Source of the DNA: Pleurotus ostreatus/Saccharomyces cerevisiae fusant
Taxonomy: Eukaryota; Opisthokonta
Reading direction: 5' to 3'
Length of the DNA: 27,620 nucleotides
Assembly (NCBI GenBank): GCA_024196135.1
Contig: JAMQCK010000341.1
Location: 1 to 27,620, forward strand
Each line of letters opens with the position of its first letter. Position 1 is the stretch's first letter. A program made the position numbers and the translations under genes. The notes under the pieces are model-generated. The model made no database searches. It saw only the letters and a program-made list of their open reading frames with translations, and had not been told where the DNA came from. Of the stretch, positions 1-10,827 are shown piece after piece.

Positions 1-188
1 GGCGTCGTCGCTGGTTGCGGGAGCTCGCGGTCATCCTGCGCGGCGTCGTGCAGCGGGGTATGCGAGGACGCGGACGAGGACGACTCGCTTTCCTGGCTGG
101 GTCGTTGGCCGTCGTTATCGGAGACAGTGACGGTGGGTGCGCCGGATTTCTCCTGCATCTCGAGCGCTTGGGGCTTTTCGTCGGGCAT
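1..188 (-). CDS. N-terminal part of an unrecognised protein, cut by the window edge
   Basis: On the minus strand an open frame starts with ATG at 188 and runs uninterrupted to base 1, giving 62 codons. It begins MPDEKPQALEMQEKSG and continues with a Ser/Glu/Asp-rich stretch. The start context is good (CATCGCC before ATG). The composition is that of a disordered cytoplasmic N-terminus, as is common in fungal permeases and regulators. Nothing in these residues identifies a family, and the rest lies outside the window. The frame is open and free of stops, but it is short, so it could still be chance. Confidence 0.5.
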   Translation of the reverse strand, partial: MPDEKPQALEMQEKSGAPTVTVSDNDGQRPSQESESSSSASSHTPLHDAAQDDRELPQPATT

Positions 189-1256
189 GGCGATGATACG
201 CGGTGGTTACTGCGGGCAGCGGAGAGCGACAGCGCGTGCGCGTCGAGTTGGGGTCAAGAGGGAAGGAGGACGCGAACTAGGGGGCGGAGATCCCGAAATG
301 GTGCGCCGACTCAGAAGTGCGGCTGTCACTGTCAGACAAGGCGCTAGAGGGTAATTCGAAGTCTATATGCGCGTTCCGGCCGTTAGCGAGTGATCAGCGC
401 GCTCGGCGGGGTCGCTTACAACGAGGGGACGCGCAACGGCGACTGTGGGGGATGATAAGGGCAGGAAGAGAGCAGCGAGGGAAGCGATGAGGGAGGGCCT
501 CAGTCGCTTGCGAGGAACGCTCGGAGCTCTTGCGCGCTGATCCGCGGTTGGGTGACATCTTTGATAGGGGCAAACACTTTCCCACGCCATTCATTGCTCT
601 CGGGCTTTCATCAACCGACGTGCCTTGTCCCGCGCGCTCGCCTTTGGGCCTGACGCGGGGATGCCGCCGGTACACGGCCTTCAGCGGGCTGGACACGCTC
701 GCCGACACGCGGGGAAGTATCCCTTTGTCCAGGGTCGCTGAGAACAATAGCAGCGACATTGACGGTCTACATCTCACCATCTCGTCCTTCTCCTGGTCAC
801 TTTGCTTGCGGATAACATCATTTTCTAGCCCTTGCAAAGTCTGGGGCCTACTTCACTCATGCACTTGCGTTCTTGCTTGACAACGAACCTTGCGCACCTC
901 TCGTTATCCACGTCGAGATGATGAGAGTGAAGTTGTGAAGAGCGCCAATCTCTATGGCCACCTTTCGGCCATAGCCTTTGCATGGCCTTCCTCTTCCACC
1001 CCATCCATGTAGCTTCCCCGCTTTGAGCACGCACACCTGACTCTACGACGGCGGCCCGCTCGTTAGCCCGTCCAGACCTTCCTGCAGCCTTCCTCTATTT
1101 TCCCGACCCGACGATGCACCGAAGTCAAGAGCTCTCACCTGCGCGTGGTTGCAACAAACGACAGGCAAGGTTCCGAAGTCGACAGCCTACGATCCGAGGA
1201 CCCCAGTGCACGTTCCGAAGCTTACGCGCTTTCCACAAGTGCCCCTCTCGACCGAA
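189..1256. other. Intergenic stretch between divergent genes
   Basis: About 1.07 kb lies between the leftward partial gene and the esterase promoter. The open frames on either strand (for example minus-strand 394-837) have no recognisable motifs and no convincing splice pattern. I see no repeat or RNA gene. It probably holds the promoters of the two divergent genes. Confidence 0.5.
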
Positions 1257-1264
1257 TATATAAG
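1257..1264 (+). promoter_or_regulatory. TATA box of the esterase gene
   Basis: TATATAAG lies about 53 bp upstream of the ATG at 1317, the expected place for a core promoter with a short leader. It matches the TATA consensus exactly. Confidence 0.7.
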
Positions 1265-1316
1265 TACGTCTTGCGGAGAGGTACGCTGAGCATTCCTTCG
1301 CCCAATCCTGCCCGCT

Positions 1317-2496
1317 ATGCTTCGTGCTTCTCTCTTCGCGTCTGCGCTCTACGCGGGCTCGGTCATGGCCCAGACCTACTGGTTTAGCTTGTACGTCCTC
1401 CTTCACCCTTCTCTTCTCTTACCTCTCCACTTACACCTGTCACCAGCGGCGACTCCTACACCCAAACCTGGTTCGACCCCACCGGCGAGCTCCCCTCCAC
1501 CTCCAACCCCATCGGCAACCCCGCGTACCCCGGCTGGACCGCCTCGGGCGGCGAGAACTGGGTCACGTACCTCACCACGAAGTACAACACCTCCCTCGTC
1601 TTCACGTACAACTACGCGTACGGGGGCGCGACGACGGACGCGGCGCTGGTGACGCCGTACGAGGACACGGTGCTGAGCTTTGTGGACCAGGTGGGGGAGT
1701 TTGAGGAGGGGGCGGGGACGAAGCCGGCGGAGACGCCGTGGACGGGTGAAGGCTCGTTGTTCTCGGTGTGGATTGGGGTGAATGATATTGGGAATAGCTT
1801 TTGGTTGGATGGGGATAGGGGAGAGTGAGTGGAACATCTGAGGAAAGCGAGGGTATGCTGACGGATTGCAGGTTCTCCGACACTTTGTTGGCTAGGGATT
1901 TCGAGATGGTCGAGAAGCTTGTGAGTTGTCCACTCCGTTCAACGGAAGGAAAATACTGACAATCCGTGTAGTAGTGCGTGTCGGTGATGTCTGTTGCGTT
2001 ATTCATCGTCTGACCTCTTGCAGTGATGCTGGTGGACGCAACTTCCTCTTTCTCAACGTCCCGGCCATCGAGCGCTCCCCTTTGGTACGGGTCTTACTTC
2101 CAACCATCCAGTCGCTATCCAACTTACCTCTCTCACCCACAGATGCTCCAACAACCCCAAGCATCCCGCGACCAAGAAGCCTCCGTCATCGCCGTCCACA
2201 ACACCAAGCTCGCCGACAAAGTCACCGACTTCGCCGCCTCGCACGACGGGGTGACGACCTGGGTGTGGGACGCGTACGCCGTGTTCACGGAGGTGCTCGA
2301 CGACCTGGAGGGCTTTGGGTTCAACGGGAACGCGTCGGGGTATGGGGATGGGTATTTCTGGGGCAATGATTATCATCCGGGAGGTGAGTGGGGTGGACTG
2401 GGATGAGAGGGAAGGGAGGCTGATTTTTGGACAGAGGGCGCGAACAAGATTTTCGCGGAGAGGATTGCGGACTTGCTGGATGGGGCGATTCTCTGA
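1317..2496 (+). CDS. Secreted GDSL/SGNH esterase, carbohydrate esterase family 16 type
   Basis: Exons: 1317-1390, 1447-1824, 1872-1920, 1972-1973, 2024-2084, 2143-2383, 2435-2496, giving 288 residues. A signal peptide (MLRASLFASALYAGSVMAQ) starts the protein. The SGNH blocks follow in order: FGDSYTQTW with nucleophile Ser28, NYAYGGATTD, WIGVNDIGNS, and DYHPGEGAN, which supplies the Asp-His pair. Size and motif spacing fit CE16 acetylesterases, which in this family remove acetyl groups from xylan-derived and other short oligosaccharides outside the cell. The exact substrate is inferred. The frame closes only if the two bases TA at 1972-1973 are used as an exon between introns of 51 and 50 nt. 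They supply the Tyr of LYDAGGRN, a family-conserved position. Without them an in-frame TGA follows. The promoter has a TATA box at 1257. Confidence 0.9.
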
Positions 2497-3038
2497 TGTG
2501 TGGCTTTGTTCAGTTGGGTTGTGTTATCAAGGTGTTTATGGTAATCAGGAAGGTGATTGGGTTATGAATGTCGGTGTACAGAGATGTCCTTCTAGGCTCG
2601 TTTGCGATCGACGGGGTGGCTTGGCTTCGAGGCTGTGGATGTCTTTCCTTCTCTCTATACTCACCTTCAGCGACGGCGAGTTCCTCTCCTCGTGAGCAAC
2701 GCTTGAGTGACCTCAGTTCCCTTCCTCGCCCTCGATCTTTGTGTCGAGGGTGACCAGGCGGCAGTAAAGAGGTAAGATTGCGTATGGCAGTCTCACGGAA
2801 GGGATCCGATACGTACGGCCTACTCCCTCGAGCTGTGGCAGGCCTGTACGCCAGCGCCACACTGCGACGCTGGCTCGTTCTGCGCTGCGCGACCCATCCC
2901 TGCTGTAGCAGCTCAATGCACGCTCCTCTGCGCGCACTGCGGGCGCCCGTACGTCTCTGGACTCAGCGCACAGGTATGGGCAATTGCGAGGCGCCGGCCC
3001 TCGAGATCAGACGCATCGCCGGGGACAATCCGCGCCCG
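2497..3038. other. Intergenic, esterase 3' flank and HET-C upstream region
   Basis: This stretch separates two genes on the same strand. Its open frames are short and show no family motif. I see no tRNA, repeat or mobile-element sequence. Confidence 0.5.
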
Positions 3039-3046
3039 TGACGTCA
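3039..3046. promoter_or_regulatory. CRE-type palindrome upstream of the HET-C gene
   Basis: A perfect TGACGTCA lies 87 bp upstream of the HET-C start codon. This octamer is the classical binding site of CREB/ATF-type bZIP factors (Atf1/Sko1 in fungi), which often answer stress signals. Its position fits a proximal promoter element. Use in vivo is inferred. Confidence 0.5.
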
Positions 3047-3132
3047 GATCAGTGCGCGCCCTCGAGCGCCTGTGAGCGCCGAGCCCAGACATAAACCGCT
3101 CTCTCTCCGTGCGCCCACCACCAACCACGACG

Positions 3133-6100
3133 ATGGGCGCCTCGAACAACTTTCTCTTCTATTTCACGCTCTTCATCGTCCTCTCGATATGCATATCGCA
3201 CCACGGCGTCTTCGCCTTCGGTGCGGGGAATATCCCCTCGTGCGTGGCGATCTGAAGTGTCTTGTGCGGAGGAAGGCTGAAATTTGTGTTCCCCCCTTCG
3301 CAGATTTGCGTATCTTGAGGGGAAGGCGTTCAGGCATGGTGATATCGAAGATGTGCTTGCGAATCTGTCGAAAGCTGGAGGAGGGTTCGCGCTGAACAAG
3401 CTCTTTGGCGGAGGGAAATTCCGTGGGCTGGATATCAAGCGCGTGTACTTTGGGTGAGTGGTGTCCATGCCGCATGCGCTCTGTAGCTGATCTGATGGTC
3501 TCTAGCAACTGGCTGCGAGACTACAGTCAAGTGCGTCCGATCGTAAACCATCTGAATCCGTGAATTAAGATCGCGCCCAGGCGGTCGACATCGCGTCGTT
3601 GCAGAAGGTCCCCCTTCAGACTATCATCAACTTGTGCATGGTCTTGGGCTTTTTGGCGAGTTTACGAAGCTTGTTTTGCTTGCGAACAGCGCTGAACGCT
3701 CTACAGGCCCATGGCTATGCTACAAATGAATTCGAAGTAACCGCAGAGCGTCTTGGGACGTACCTCCCCGTACGCTTGCATCCTTCCTTCCTCTTCACTG
3801 TACTCACTGCTGCGAACACAGACTGAACACATTGACAATCCCAAAGGATATGGTGGCAACGAAGACCCCCGCAAATACCACCCCAACCTTCGCCCTCCCG
3901 TTGACGTGCGCATATACCCTCCCTAATCCCACGAACCCCCATACTCACCCACCCTTGCCAGCCCCGCGAACTCGAAATCGACCCCCACACGGGCATGAAG
4001 AACTACATCGCGAACGAGAACGGGCACTGGGACACCTCGAAAGCCCTCGTCCGCCGCACCTTCCTCCGCTGCATCGACCTCGGCCGGCGCGGGCGCGGCG
4101 GCAGCAAGCCCGAGCTCTACGAGTCCTACCGCCTCCTCGGCCAGGCGCTGCACACGCTCGAGGACTTCCCCGCGCACTCGAACTTCTGCGAGCTCGCGCT
4201 CGTGTCGATGGGGCATAATCAGGTGTTCACGCATGTGGGGGACGGGGTGAGGGTGCAGGCGCCGAATGGGAGGCATGTGGCGCCGTTGGTGACGGGGACG
4301 TTTGGGTCGAGTGATTTTATTCACTCGTTGTTGGGGGAGGCGACGGACCATTTGGTGCGTTGTTCGTGTATAGAGCTTCGAAGGCTTACTGACGCGCATA
4401 TATGCAGTCCCAAGCCTCAGTCACCGACCTCAACCATGAGATGGAGAACGCAAAGCAAAGGTCGCGCGATCGCTCTGGGCCAGGAGGCGGTGGTGACACC
4501 TCGACGCTCCGCGAGCTCTTCAGCCTGCTTCCCGATGGGTCTGGCGGCGAATTGTCGAGGGACATGGACAGTGTTTCCGGCTTGCGTGATGTACACTTTC
4601 TTTTCTGATACCGCAGGCGCACACACCTTATTGTTTCGTAGGGTACGGCCAATGGCAAGCGCCCGGAAGACATGAGCCCTCAAGAGCTCCACGCAGTCCT
4701 GTGGAAGGTGCTCAGTTTCCGTGACGCGGTCGCGAAGAAGATCAGCAAGACCATCGGTACGTCGCGTAGCTGGACCTTCTGACCCGCGTGTTGCTAAACC
4801 ATCACTTGTCAACAGAGAAAATTCCTGGCCTCGGTCCGCTCATTGAGAAGATCATGGACGGCATCTCCGTCTTCGTCTTTACCACCCTCGAGCCGTTCCT
4901 CAAGCCCTTGTTGAAGACGTCGACAAGCGCTCTGTCCGCGGCTTCCGGCGAAGTCATTGACAACCAAGACCAGTATGAGGTCTTCAATCGCTCGAATGCT
5001 GTAGGTCATGTACGACGAGTTCGGTAGGTTTCATCTGACGAAGGGCTACAGTCGGACCCAACGCACTCCTTCTTGAGTAAGGACCACTTCAACTTGATCT
5101 TGAACGAGCCCGCGGGTCTCATTGCGAAGACGATCGTGGTGAGTGAAAACAAATCACTGGACGGAGGGCATAGCTGATTTATGCTCTACGGTAGACGTAC
5201 GCTGTAACACGCATCACCAATGCTTGGAACGACGACTCGGTGAACCCCGGCCACGTCGTCGAGGACATTCTTCAGTGCCTGTACGTATCGCGCTGAACGT
5301 CGTCCTTCTATTGCTCACAATCTACTCAGCTTCCACCCCGACTGGCACAACCGTCAATCGCAGATTCAGGTCGAGATGATGCAGACAATGCACAACTGGT
5401 TCTCCCAAATGCGTCAAGACCGCCAGCAGACTGTCCTCCAGCGCCTCACCAAGCAAGCCGTTCGCGACCACAAGAACATCCGCCTGCAGGGCGAGGGCGG
5501 GCAGCCCGAGGCTGTCGGTTCGTACGCCTACAACGAAGGCCACGCTGCGCAGAATGCCCTCCTCGGCTACGCGCAGGGCATCCCGGGTGTGTCGCAGGCG
5601 TCGGGCTTTATCAATCAGGTGCAGGGCGCGTTCAAGCCCAGCGGACCTGGTAGGGATGCGCCGGGCGAGGCGAGCGGGTACTACGGTGGTGAATCGTCTT
5701 CGTCGCCGGGCTATGCGCCCCCGAGTGGGCCACCACCACCAAACTCGAGTAGCTACCCGGGCGGCGGCGGGAGTAGCTATACGCCACCCAGCGGGCCTCC
5801 GCCAGGCAGTGGGGGCTCGTCCTTCCCGAGTGCGCCTGCGCACGCTGGGTATACTCCCGCGTACGGCTCTCCCGCGCCACCGTCCGACGGCCCTAGCTTC
5901 CCCGGTTATTCTTCTGGCCCACCGAGCTCAGGATACCCCGGCGGACCAGGTGGCTCGAGCTATCCCGGCGGTCCCGGCTTCCCTGGCGGACCAGGTTCGA
6001 GTTATCCTGGTGGACCGGGTGGTTATGGCGGGTCGCCGCCACCCATGGGCTTCCCGGGAGGTCCTCCTGGAGGTCCGGGTTTCCCTGGCGGTCCTCCACC

Positions 6101-6266
6101 GCCGGGAGGATTTGGAGGTCCCCCGCCTGGAGGGCCAGGATTCCCCGGTGGTCCACCGGGCGGACCTGGCTTCCCCGGCGCAAACCCGTACGGCGGCGGC
6201 TCGTCGTACCCTGGCGCGCCGCACCACCATGGTGGGCAGAGCGGGTACCCGGGATCTGGCTGGTAA
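3133..6266 (+). CDS. HET-C family heterokaryon-incompatibility-type protein
   Basis: Thirteen exons (3133-3239, 3304-3453, 3506-3530, 3581-3655, 3707-3769, 3822-3905, 3962-4354, 4408-4590, 4642-4756, 4816-5000, 5052-5138, 5195-5280, 5330-6266) give 829 residues. A hydrophobic N-terminus (residues 1-29) looks like a signal sequence or anchor. The conserved HET-C core follows, with stretches such as VYFGNWLRDYSQ, HTLEDFPAHSNFCEL and CLFHPDWHNRQ. From about residue 610 a Gly/Pro/Ser-rich tail repeats GGPGFPGGP-like units, as in Neurospora HET-C, where allelic differences trigger heterokaryon incompatibility. A role in self-recognition here is inferred; basidiomycete homologues may have another function. 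Podospora 'het-c' is an unrelated glycolipid-transfer protein. Intron 4 (3656-3706) is GC-AG and stop-free in frame, so retention would add 17 residues. Confidence 0.92.
5640..6266 (+). repeat. Repeat-coding Gly/Pro tail of the HET-C gene
   Basis: The last 600 bases encode degenerate repeats of PSGPP, SSYPGG and GGPGFPGG. The underlying DNA repeats as variants of 'cccggcggtcctggcttc'. Such tracts tend to vary in length between strains. The repeats are confined to the final exon and do not break the frame. Confidence 0.8.
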
Positions 6267-6475
6267 AAGCAAGGTGCAAGCCGCACAGAAGCGGGAGAAG
6301 TGTATTATGAACAGCGCAAGACGATGTGTAGCTTAGTTTATCCATCCAATGTATGTATGGCCGACGGGCCGTCATCTATGTATCTATGTGTAGCAGCAAG
6401 GGGACAGAATGAAAGGAAAGATGGAGAAAGAGATCCAGGGTGGCCAGCCGAGTGGAAAGTAGAAGACGGGAGCAC

Positions 6476-9400
6476 CTAGGAACTGGAGTTCGCATCCATA
6501 TCCTCGGCGTCCTTTTTGGCCTCTGCTTCCGCATCTTCGTCCATGTCGATGTCGAGCTCGTCCAGAGAGTAGGGCAGCGGTACCTCTCTCGTGACGCGGT
6601 ATTGATCCTGAGAGTCTGTCAGCTTTCCTACTTGTCGAGCCCGCGCCAAGCCCACGCACCATGTTACCCAAGTGCTCGTTCTCCAGACGATCTGGAAGGG
6701 CAAGTAAGCGACCGGGTCGGACAAAGCTCAGCCAACTTACAGAAATTCCACACCCATCGCCTCGTCATCTCAAGCATGCCGACGACGAAAGTGCGAAGCA
6801 GGAAGCTGGGGCCTTTTTCGGGGATATATATAACCCATGCAAAGCGAATGAGAGCATTGTACGCCTGTACCAATCAGTCAGCCGCTGGAGAGCCTCTGGA
6901 AGTAATCCTGCGCACGATAGCAAAATAGTAGAGCTGGGGTGGATCATGTCAGTGAGCGCCGAGCTGCACAAGGAATGACAAACTCACTGGTATATGATTA
7001 GTATAGAGCACCTCGTCGCGAATGAGGAAGTATTTCGCGCGAGTTTTGAGCATCGACCAGTCCATTAGGAAATCCTGCATGATGTCAGCCACGTTCGGTC
7101 AAGACCCAAAGGAAACTTACCCATGTGCAAGCATAAGTTGAGTACAGGATAGCGGTGACAATGTAAAGAGCGTAGAAAGGTCCGTCGTAGGAGGCTAATT
7201 TAGAGAAATCAGTTACAACACTCGAAGTCGGTCACCATGTACGCACCCCTATGCCTCCAAAGGAAGTAGAAAAGGTACATGACGATGCCCGTTCCATATT
7301 TGCCACCCTGCGATAGGAAGGTGAGCAGTCGCGTACACAGTGAAAACAACAGAAGCACGCACGTTGACAAGATGGGTAACGAGCCGCGAGTCATAGTAAC
7401 GCTTGATGGATTGCACGACACGAATCGTCAGTGGCAAAGTACCAACGACGAACATGACCGGCCAATTCTTCGTCGACGTCGTGCATTGTCGCCAGTCGTC
7501 GAAGCCGACGGTGTAGGTGCAGGGGATGAAGTACAGGTTCGATAAGGTGAAGACGAGGCTGCAGAATTGATCGCTAGGTGGGAGGTTAGCGCGACTTCCG
7601 AATAGATTCAGGAGCCACTCACCCCATCCAGAAATCGGCGAACTAAGGGGGCGGTCAGAAGCGAAGCAAGGGAGGCTTAGCAGTTACCTACCTCGACGCG
7701 ACGTGTTCCCGACATGAACTGCCTCATGAGGTTCCGAAGCAGCCAGTATCGCGAGGACTTCGCATTGACCGGCAGAGGGTCGAAGATCGTGGCGGCCGTC
7801 AACGCCAGCCACACCAAAGGCCAGATATGCGGATTGCCGATGCGCGCGAAGGTCAGCCAGAACGCCCAACACAGTGTCGCGAGCAGAAATGTGGGTGTCT
7901 GAGTGACGATGTCAGACGAGGCGCGAAAGGCTCATCGATGCGGGAAACATACCTCGAAATACGCTCGATGGTCCAGCCGTGTGCGCATATCCAGTTCTGA
8001 TCAACTGTCAGCAGACATCTGATGAAGAGGATGGTAGTCTCTTTACCAAAGATGAAGACGTAGTTGATGCGCGTACGTGCCCACACGAGCATGTTGAGGC
8101 CGATGAGCATCGCGAGGAGTACAGGGACGAGCATGATCGCGTAGATATACAGCAGCGCCTCCCATCCCTGCACACCGTGCCGAACTTCGGGTTGAAAGCC
8201 TGGAGCAGAGTGAACAATTTGCACTCTAGGGCTGCCCTTGGGAAACGCACTGTCATATATTCCCGCGACAAGCGCCGGCAGCGCCAGCCCGATAGCCATC
8301 CCGGAACGGAACGTGCTGAAATGATGACTATTCTGCGATGTGCCTACGCGAAGACGGGCCATCGCACGCTTCTTGTCGCCGTGGACTGTTGATAGCACAA
8401 GTAAGCTTGACCGCTACTTGTCCGACGAATTTGTGGCACATACCGAAGCGCGTCGCGTAGAGGTCCTCCATCTCGGTCATCATTTGGCGTACACGAACAT
8501 CGGAGGCGAAGGCGCTCGTCTCGACCTTCTCGCGCATGTAGAGGTCGATGCATGGTATCTAGAGAATGTTCAAAATTCAGATAGGGTATGCATCGCATCC
8601 TATATCAAGAGACGCACCCGAGTGACCTTCTCGAATTTCTTGAGTGCCTTCCTGAATCCAGTAACGTTCAAGATCTATTGATTTGTCAGCGGACGGACAA
8701 GCTGAATAAAGTACGCTCCTACACGGTAGTTGTGCAGCATCTGCAGAGCCCTGTAATGCTCCAGCACCGCTTTCTTCAGCCGCTTCTTCGCATGCTGGTA
8801 CTCGTCTGGGTCGAGCATGACCCTTCTCCTCGGTTGCGGTGTCGACGACCGCTCGACCGGTGTCGCGGGCGGGCTGGGCGGGAGACGGTCCTCGATGTCC
8901 TCTTCTGAATCCGGCGTCTCGCCTTGGTGATAACGGTCGCGGTTCGAGTCGAAGAAGCCGCCACCGCTCTTAGTTGTAGTTTTGGTAAGCGTCTTCTCTA
9001 TCGGCGCGCCGTCGACGGCCGGGAGCTTGGCTTTCGGTTTAGGTGCGCGGAGGCGTAGTTTGATGTCGGGCTTGATGGGGATGGGGAAGGGGACGCCCCA
9101 TGCCCGCCCGTCGCGCGAGTGGACCGCCTATGGGGAAATATGAGGCAACACGCTAGGTATGAACGAAGCGCAACCTACGTAGAACAGCTTGCGGTGGTCG
9201 TTCAATTCATTGAGCTGCTCCCGCAGCAGAACCGTGCGCTCCTGCATCTCCTTCTCACGATCAAGATAGAACGACTCCACCTTCTCCAGCTCAGCGTCCA
9301 GCAGCTTGAAGAAGTTCAACTCGATAGGCGAGAGCAGCGGAAGCAGCTCGCTATACGTCGCAGGCGCCGTAAAGGGCTGCGGCGTCCGGTGGTGATGCCC

Positions 9401-10091
9401 TATGCGAGTGATAAGATAGTTGCCACGATTCCCCTCCCCTGCCACCCACCGTGTATAATGGTGTTGCGACGCTGCGTACTCGGGCGAGACTTGCGGCTCG
9501 TCATCGACATGCGCCGCGAAAAGTCTCGCGGGCGCGAAGACGCCGAATGGATGACCCGATAGCTGCGCGACGACGGGAGCGAGGGCTCCCCATCGCCCGA
9601 GTGGAAGGACTTTCGCCCTTCGTCAACCCGTGTACCCTCAGGAGAGGATTCTTCTGCGGCATCCTGAAGCAGCTCGGGAGAAAGGCCCATCGAAAGCCTG
9701 CTTTCGTCGTTCGCCAGCGCAGAGGGCGAGTCGGACCGTGCTCCCGCCAAGTCGGCTTGCGAACTGAGGATGGGCTGCTCAGGCGAGATCTGCCCTTCCT
9801 CAGCTCGGCGGACTGCAGTTATGCGCTTCTTCAGCGCGCGGTAGTTACTTCGAACGTTTGCTCGGTTAGGACACGGTGGCTGAGATGATAACCAACCTCC
9901 TTACATGTATGCTTTTTTCCATTCAGGCGTCTGCGCATTTCGATTGCATGAGCCATGATAGACGTATCCGACCGTATACATACCTGCGTTTCCTCGAGAT
10001 ATCTAAGTCAACATGCCAAGAAAAAACGTGAGTCCCCTGCTGCGTATAATCACCAAGAAGTGGCCGAGCCTACTGACCGTGCAAATTTCAT
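6476..10091 (-). CDS. SYG1: SPX-EXS phosphate exporter/sensor, SYG1/XPR1 family
   Basis: 21 exons from 10091 down: 10078-10091, 9984-10002, 9905-9930, 9450-9847, 9179-9399, 8723-9127, 8618-8674, 8444-8558, 8251-8385, 8047-8199, 7953-7996, 7692-7898, 7623-7642, 7363-7573, 7247-7307, 7121-7194, 6988-7074, 6916-6933, 6741-6864, 6660-6691, 6476-6607; 850 residues. The SPX domain begins MKFARYLEETQTPEW and ends near residue 380 with the Lys-rich helix (KKRLKKAVLEHYRALQMLHN), the known inositol-pyrophosphate-binding surface. Disordered linkers of about 110 and 130 residues interrupt it. The EXS domain follows with several membrane helices and signatures such as NMLVWARTRINYVFIFELD, EFADFWMGDQFCS and FLMDWSMLKTRAKYFL. 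The tail is acidic. The family exports phosphate across membranes and senses phosphate through SPX. It converges on the HET-C gene, 209 bp apart. No Pho4-type CACGTG is visible just upstream. Confidence 0.95.
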
Positions 10092-10436
10092 GGCCGCCCT
10101 GTGTCGCTAAGCGAGCTTCTGGTCGTTACTGCGTCGTTATTAGATGGAGCGAGAAGGAGATGCACGCTGCGCGCCAAGCTATCTGTGATGAACGTGCAGG
10201 CGGCGAGTCGTGACGAAAGGAGAGAAAGGCGTGGGAAAGTCATGGACTTGACCGAACAGGTCATGTGCCCCGAGAGGGAAGTTGGCGGGGGGCAGGAAAA
10301 CATTCCCAGCGATGCTGGCCAGTTCTTTGGGTAGCGAGAATAGTAAATTGGGACACCTGTAGCTTAAGAGAGGGCTCAAGGGGGTATGACCAGGACTATT
10401 TACCATCTTTGTAAAATAGCCTGGCCCTGGCCTTAA
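10092..10436. other. Intergenic between SYG1 and tRNA-Leu(AAG)
   Basis: About 345 bp holds the divergent upstream regions of the SYG1 gene and the tRNA gene. I see no coding sequence or repeat. Open frames here lack any family signal. Confidence 0.5.
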
Positions 10437-10558
10437 GGCGAGATGGCCGAGCGGTCTAAGGCGCCAGACTAAGGATCAGTCAGTAATTACTGACGCATCT
10501 GATTCACTACCGAATCATCTGGTCTTTCGGGGCGTGGGTTCGAATCCCACTCTCGTCA
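10437..10558 (+). tRNA. tRNA-Leu(AAG), with a 42-nt intron
   Basis: Acceptor GGCGAGA pairs with TCTCGTC (one G-T), discriminator A at 10558. The A box TGGCCGAGCGG and B box GGTTCGAATCC are intact, and the T stem is GTGGG/CCCAC. The anticodon stem is CCAGA (10464-10468)/TCTGG (10518-10522), with anticodon AAG at 10471-10473. The intron sits after position 37 (10475-10516), the canonical place. The long variable arm fits class II leucine tRNA. The intron contains a perfect 16-nt palindrome and a second 5-bp hairpin. Confidence 0.95.
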
Positions 10559-10561
10559 CAC

Positions 10562-10574
10562 TTTTGCTCTTTTT
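10562..10574 (+). terminator. Pol III terminator of tRNA-Leu(AAG)
   Basis: T-runs of four (10562-10565) and five (10570-10574) follow the tRNA 3' end within 16 bp. This is the normal RNA polymerase III stop signal. Confidence 0.7.
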
Positions 10575-10827
10575 GCCTCTTGCTATCATGTCGGTTCCCA
10601 ATGCAAAGCCCTTAAAGCCTCCAATTGCCTTCACAGCGACGAAGGTTCAGGGAAAGTTCAACCGTGACCAGTCCTTCGGTCACCGACTTGGCAGCGACCC
10701 GGAAGCCTGGGCCGGACGACCGCAATGGAATGACGTCGCTATGCGCGGTTGCCTGCGCGCCACCGCATCGAACCTCCTTGCATCTCACCACCCACAAACC
10801 CGCTATTGACTATCGTGAAACCTCGCC

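Noticed and set aside
394..837. 147-codon minus-strand frame in the left intergenic region
   Set aside because: Arg/Ser/Pro-rich without motif, splice structure or plausible promoter.
3599..3826. Reading straight through the HET-C intron at 3656 and ending at 3826
   Set aside because: The family sequence continues cleanly only if 3656-3706 and 3770-3821 are removed. The read-through loses the conserved core.
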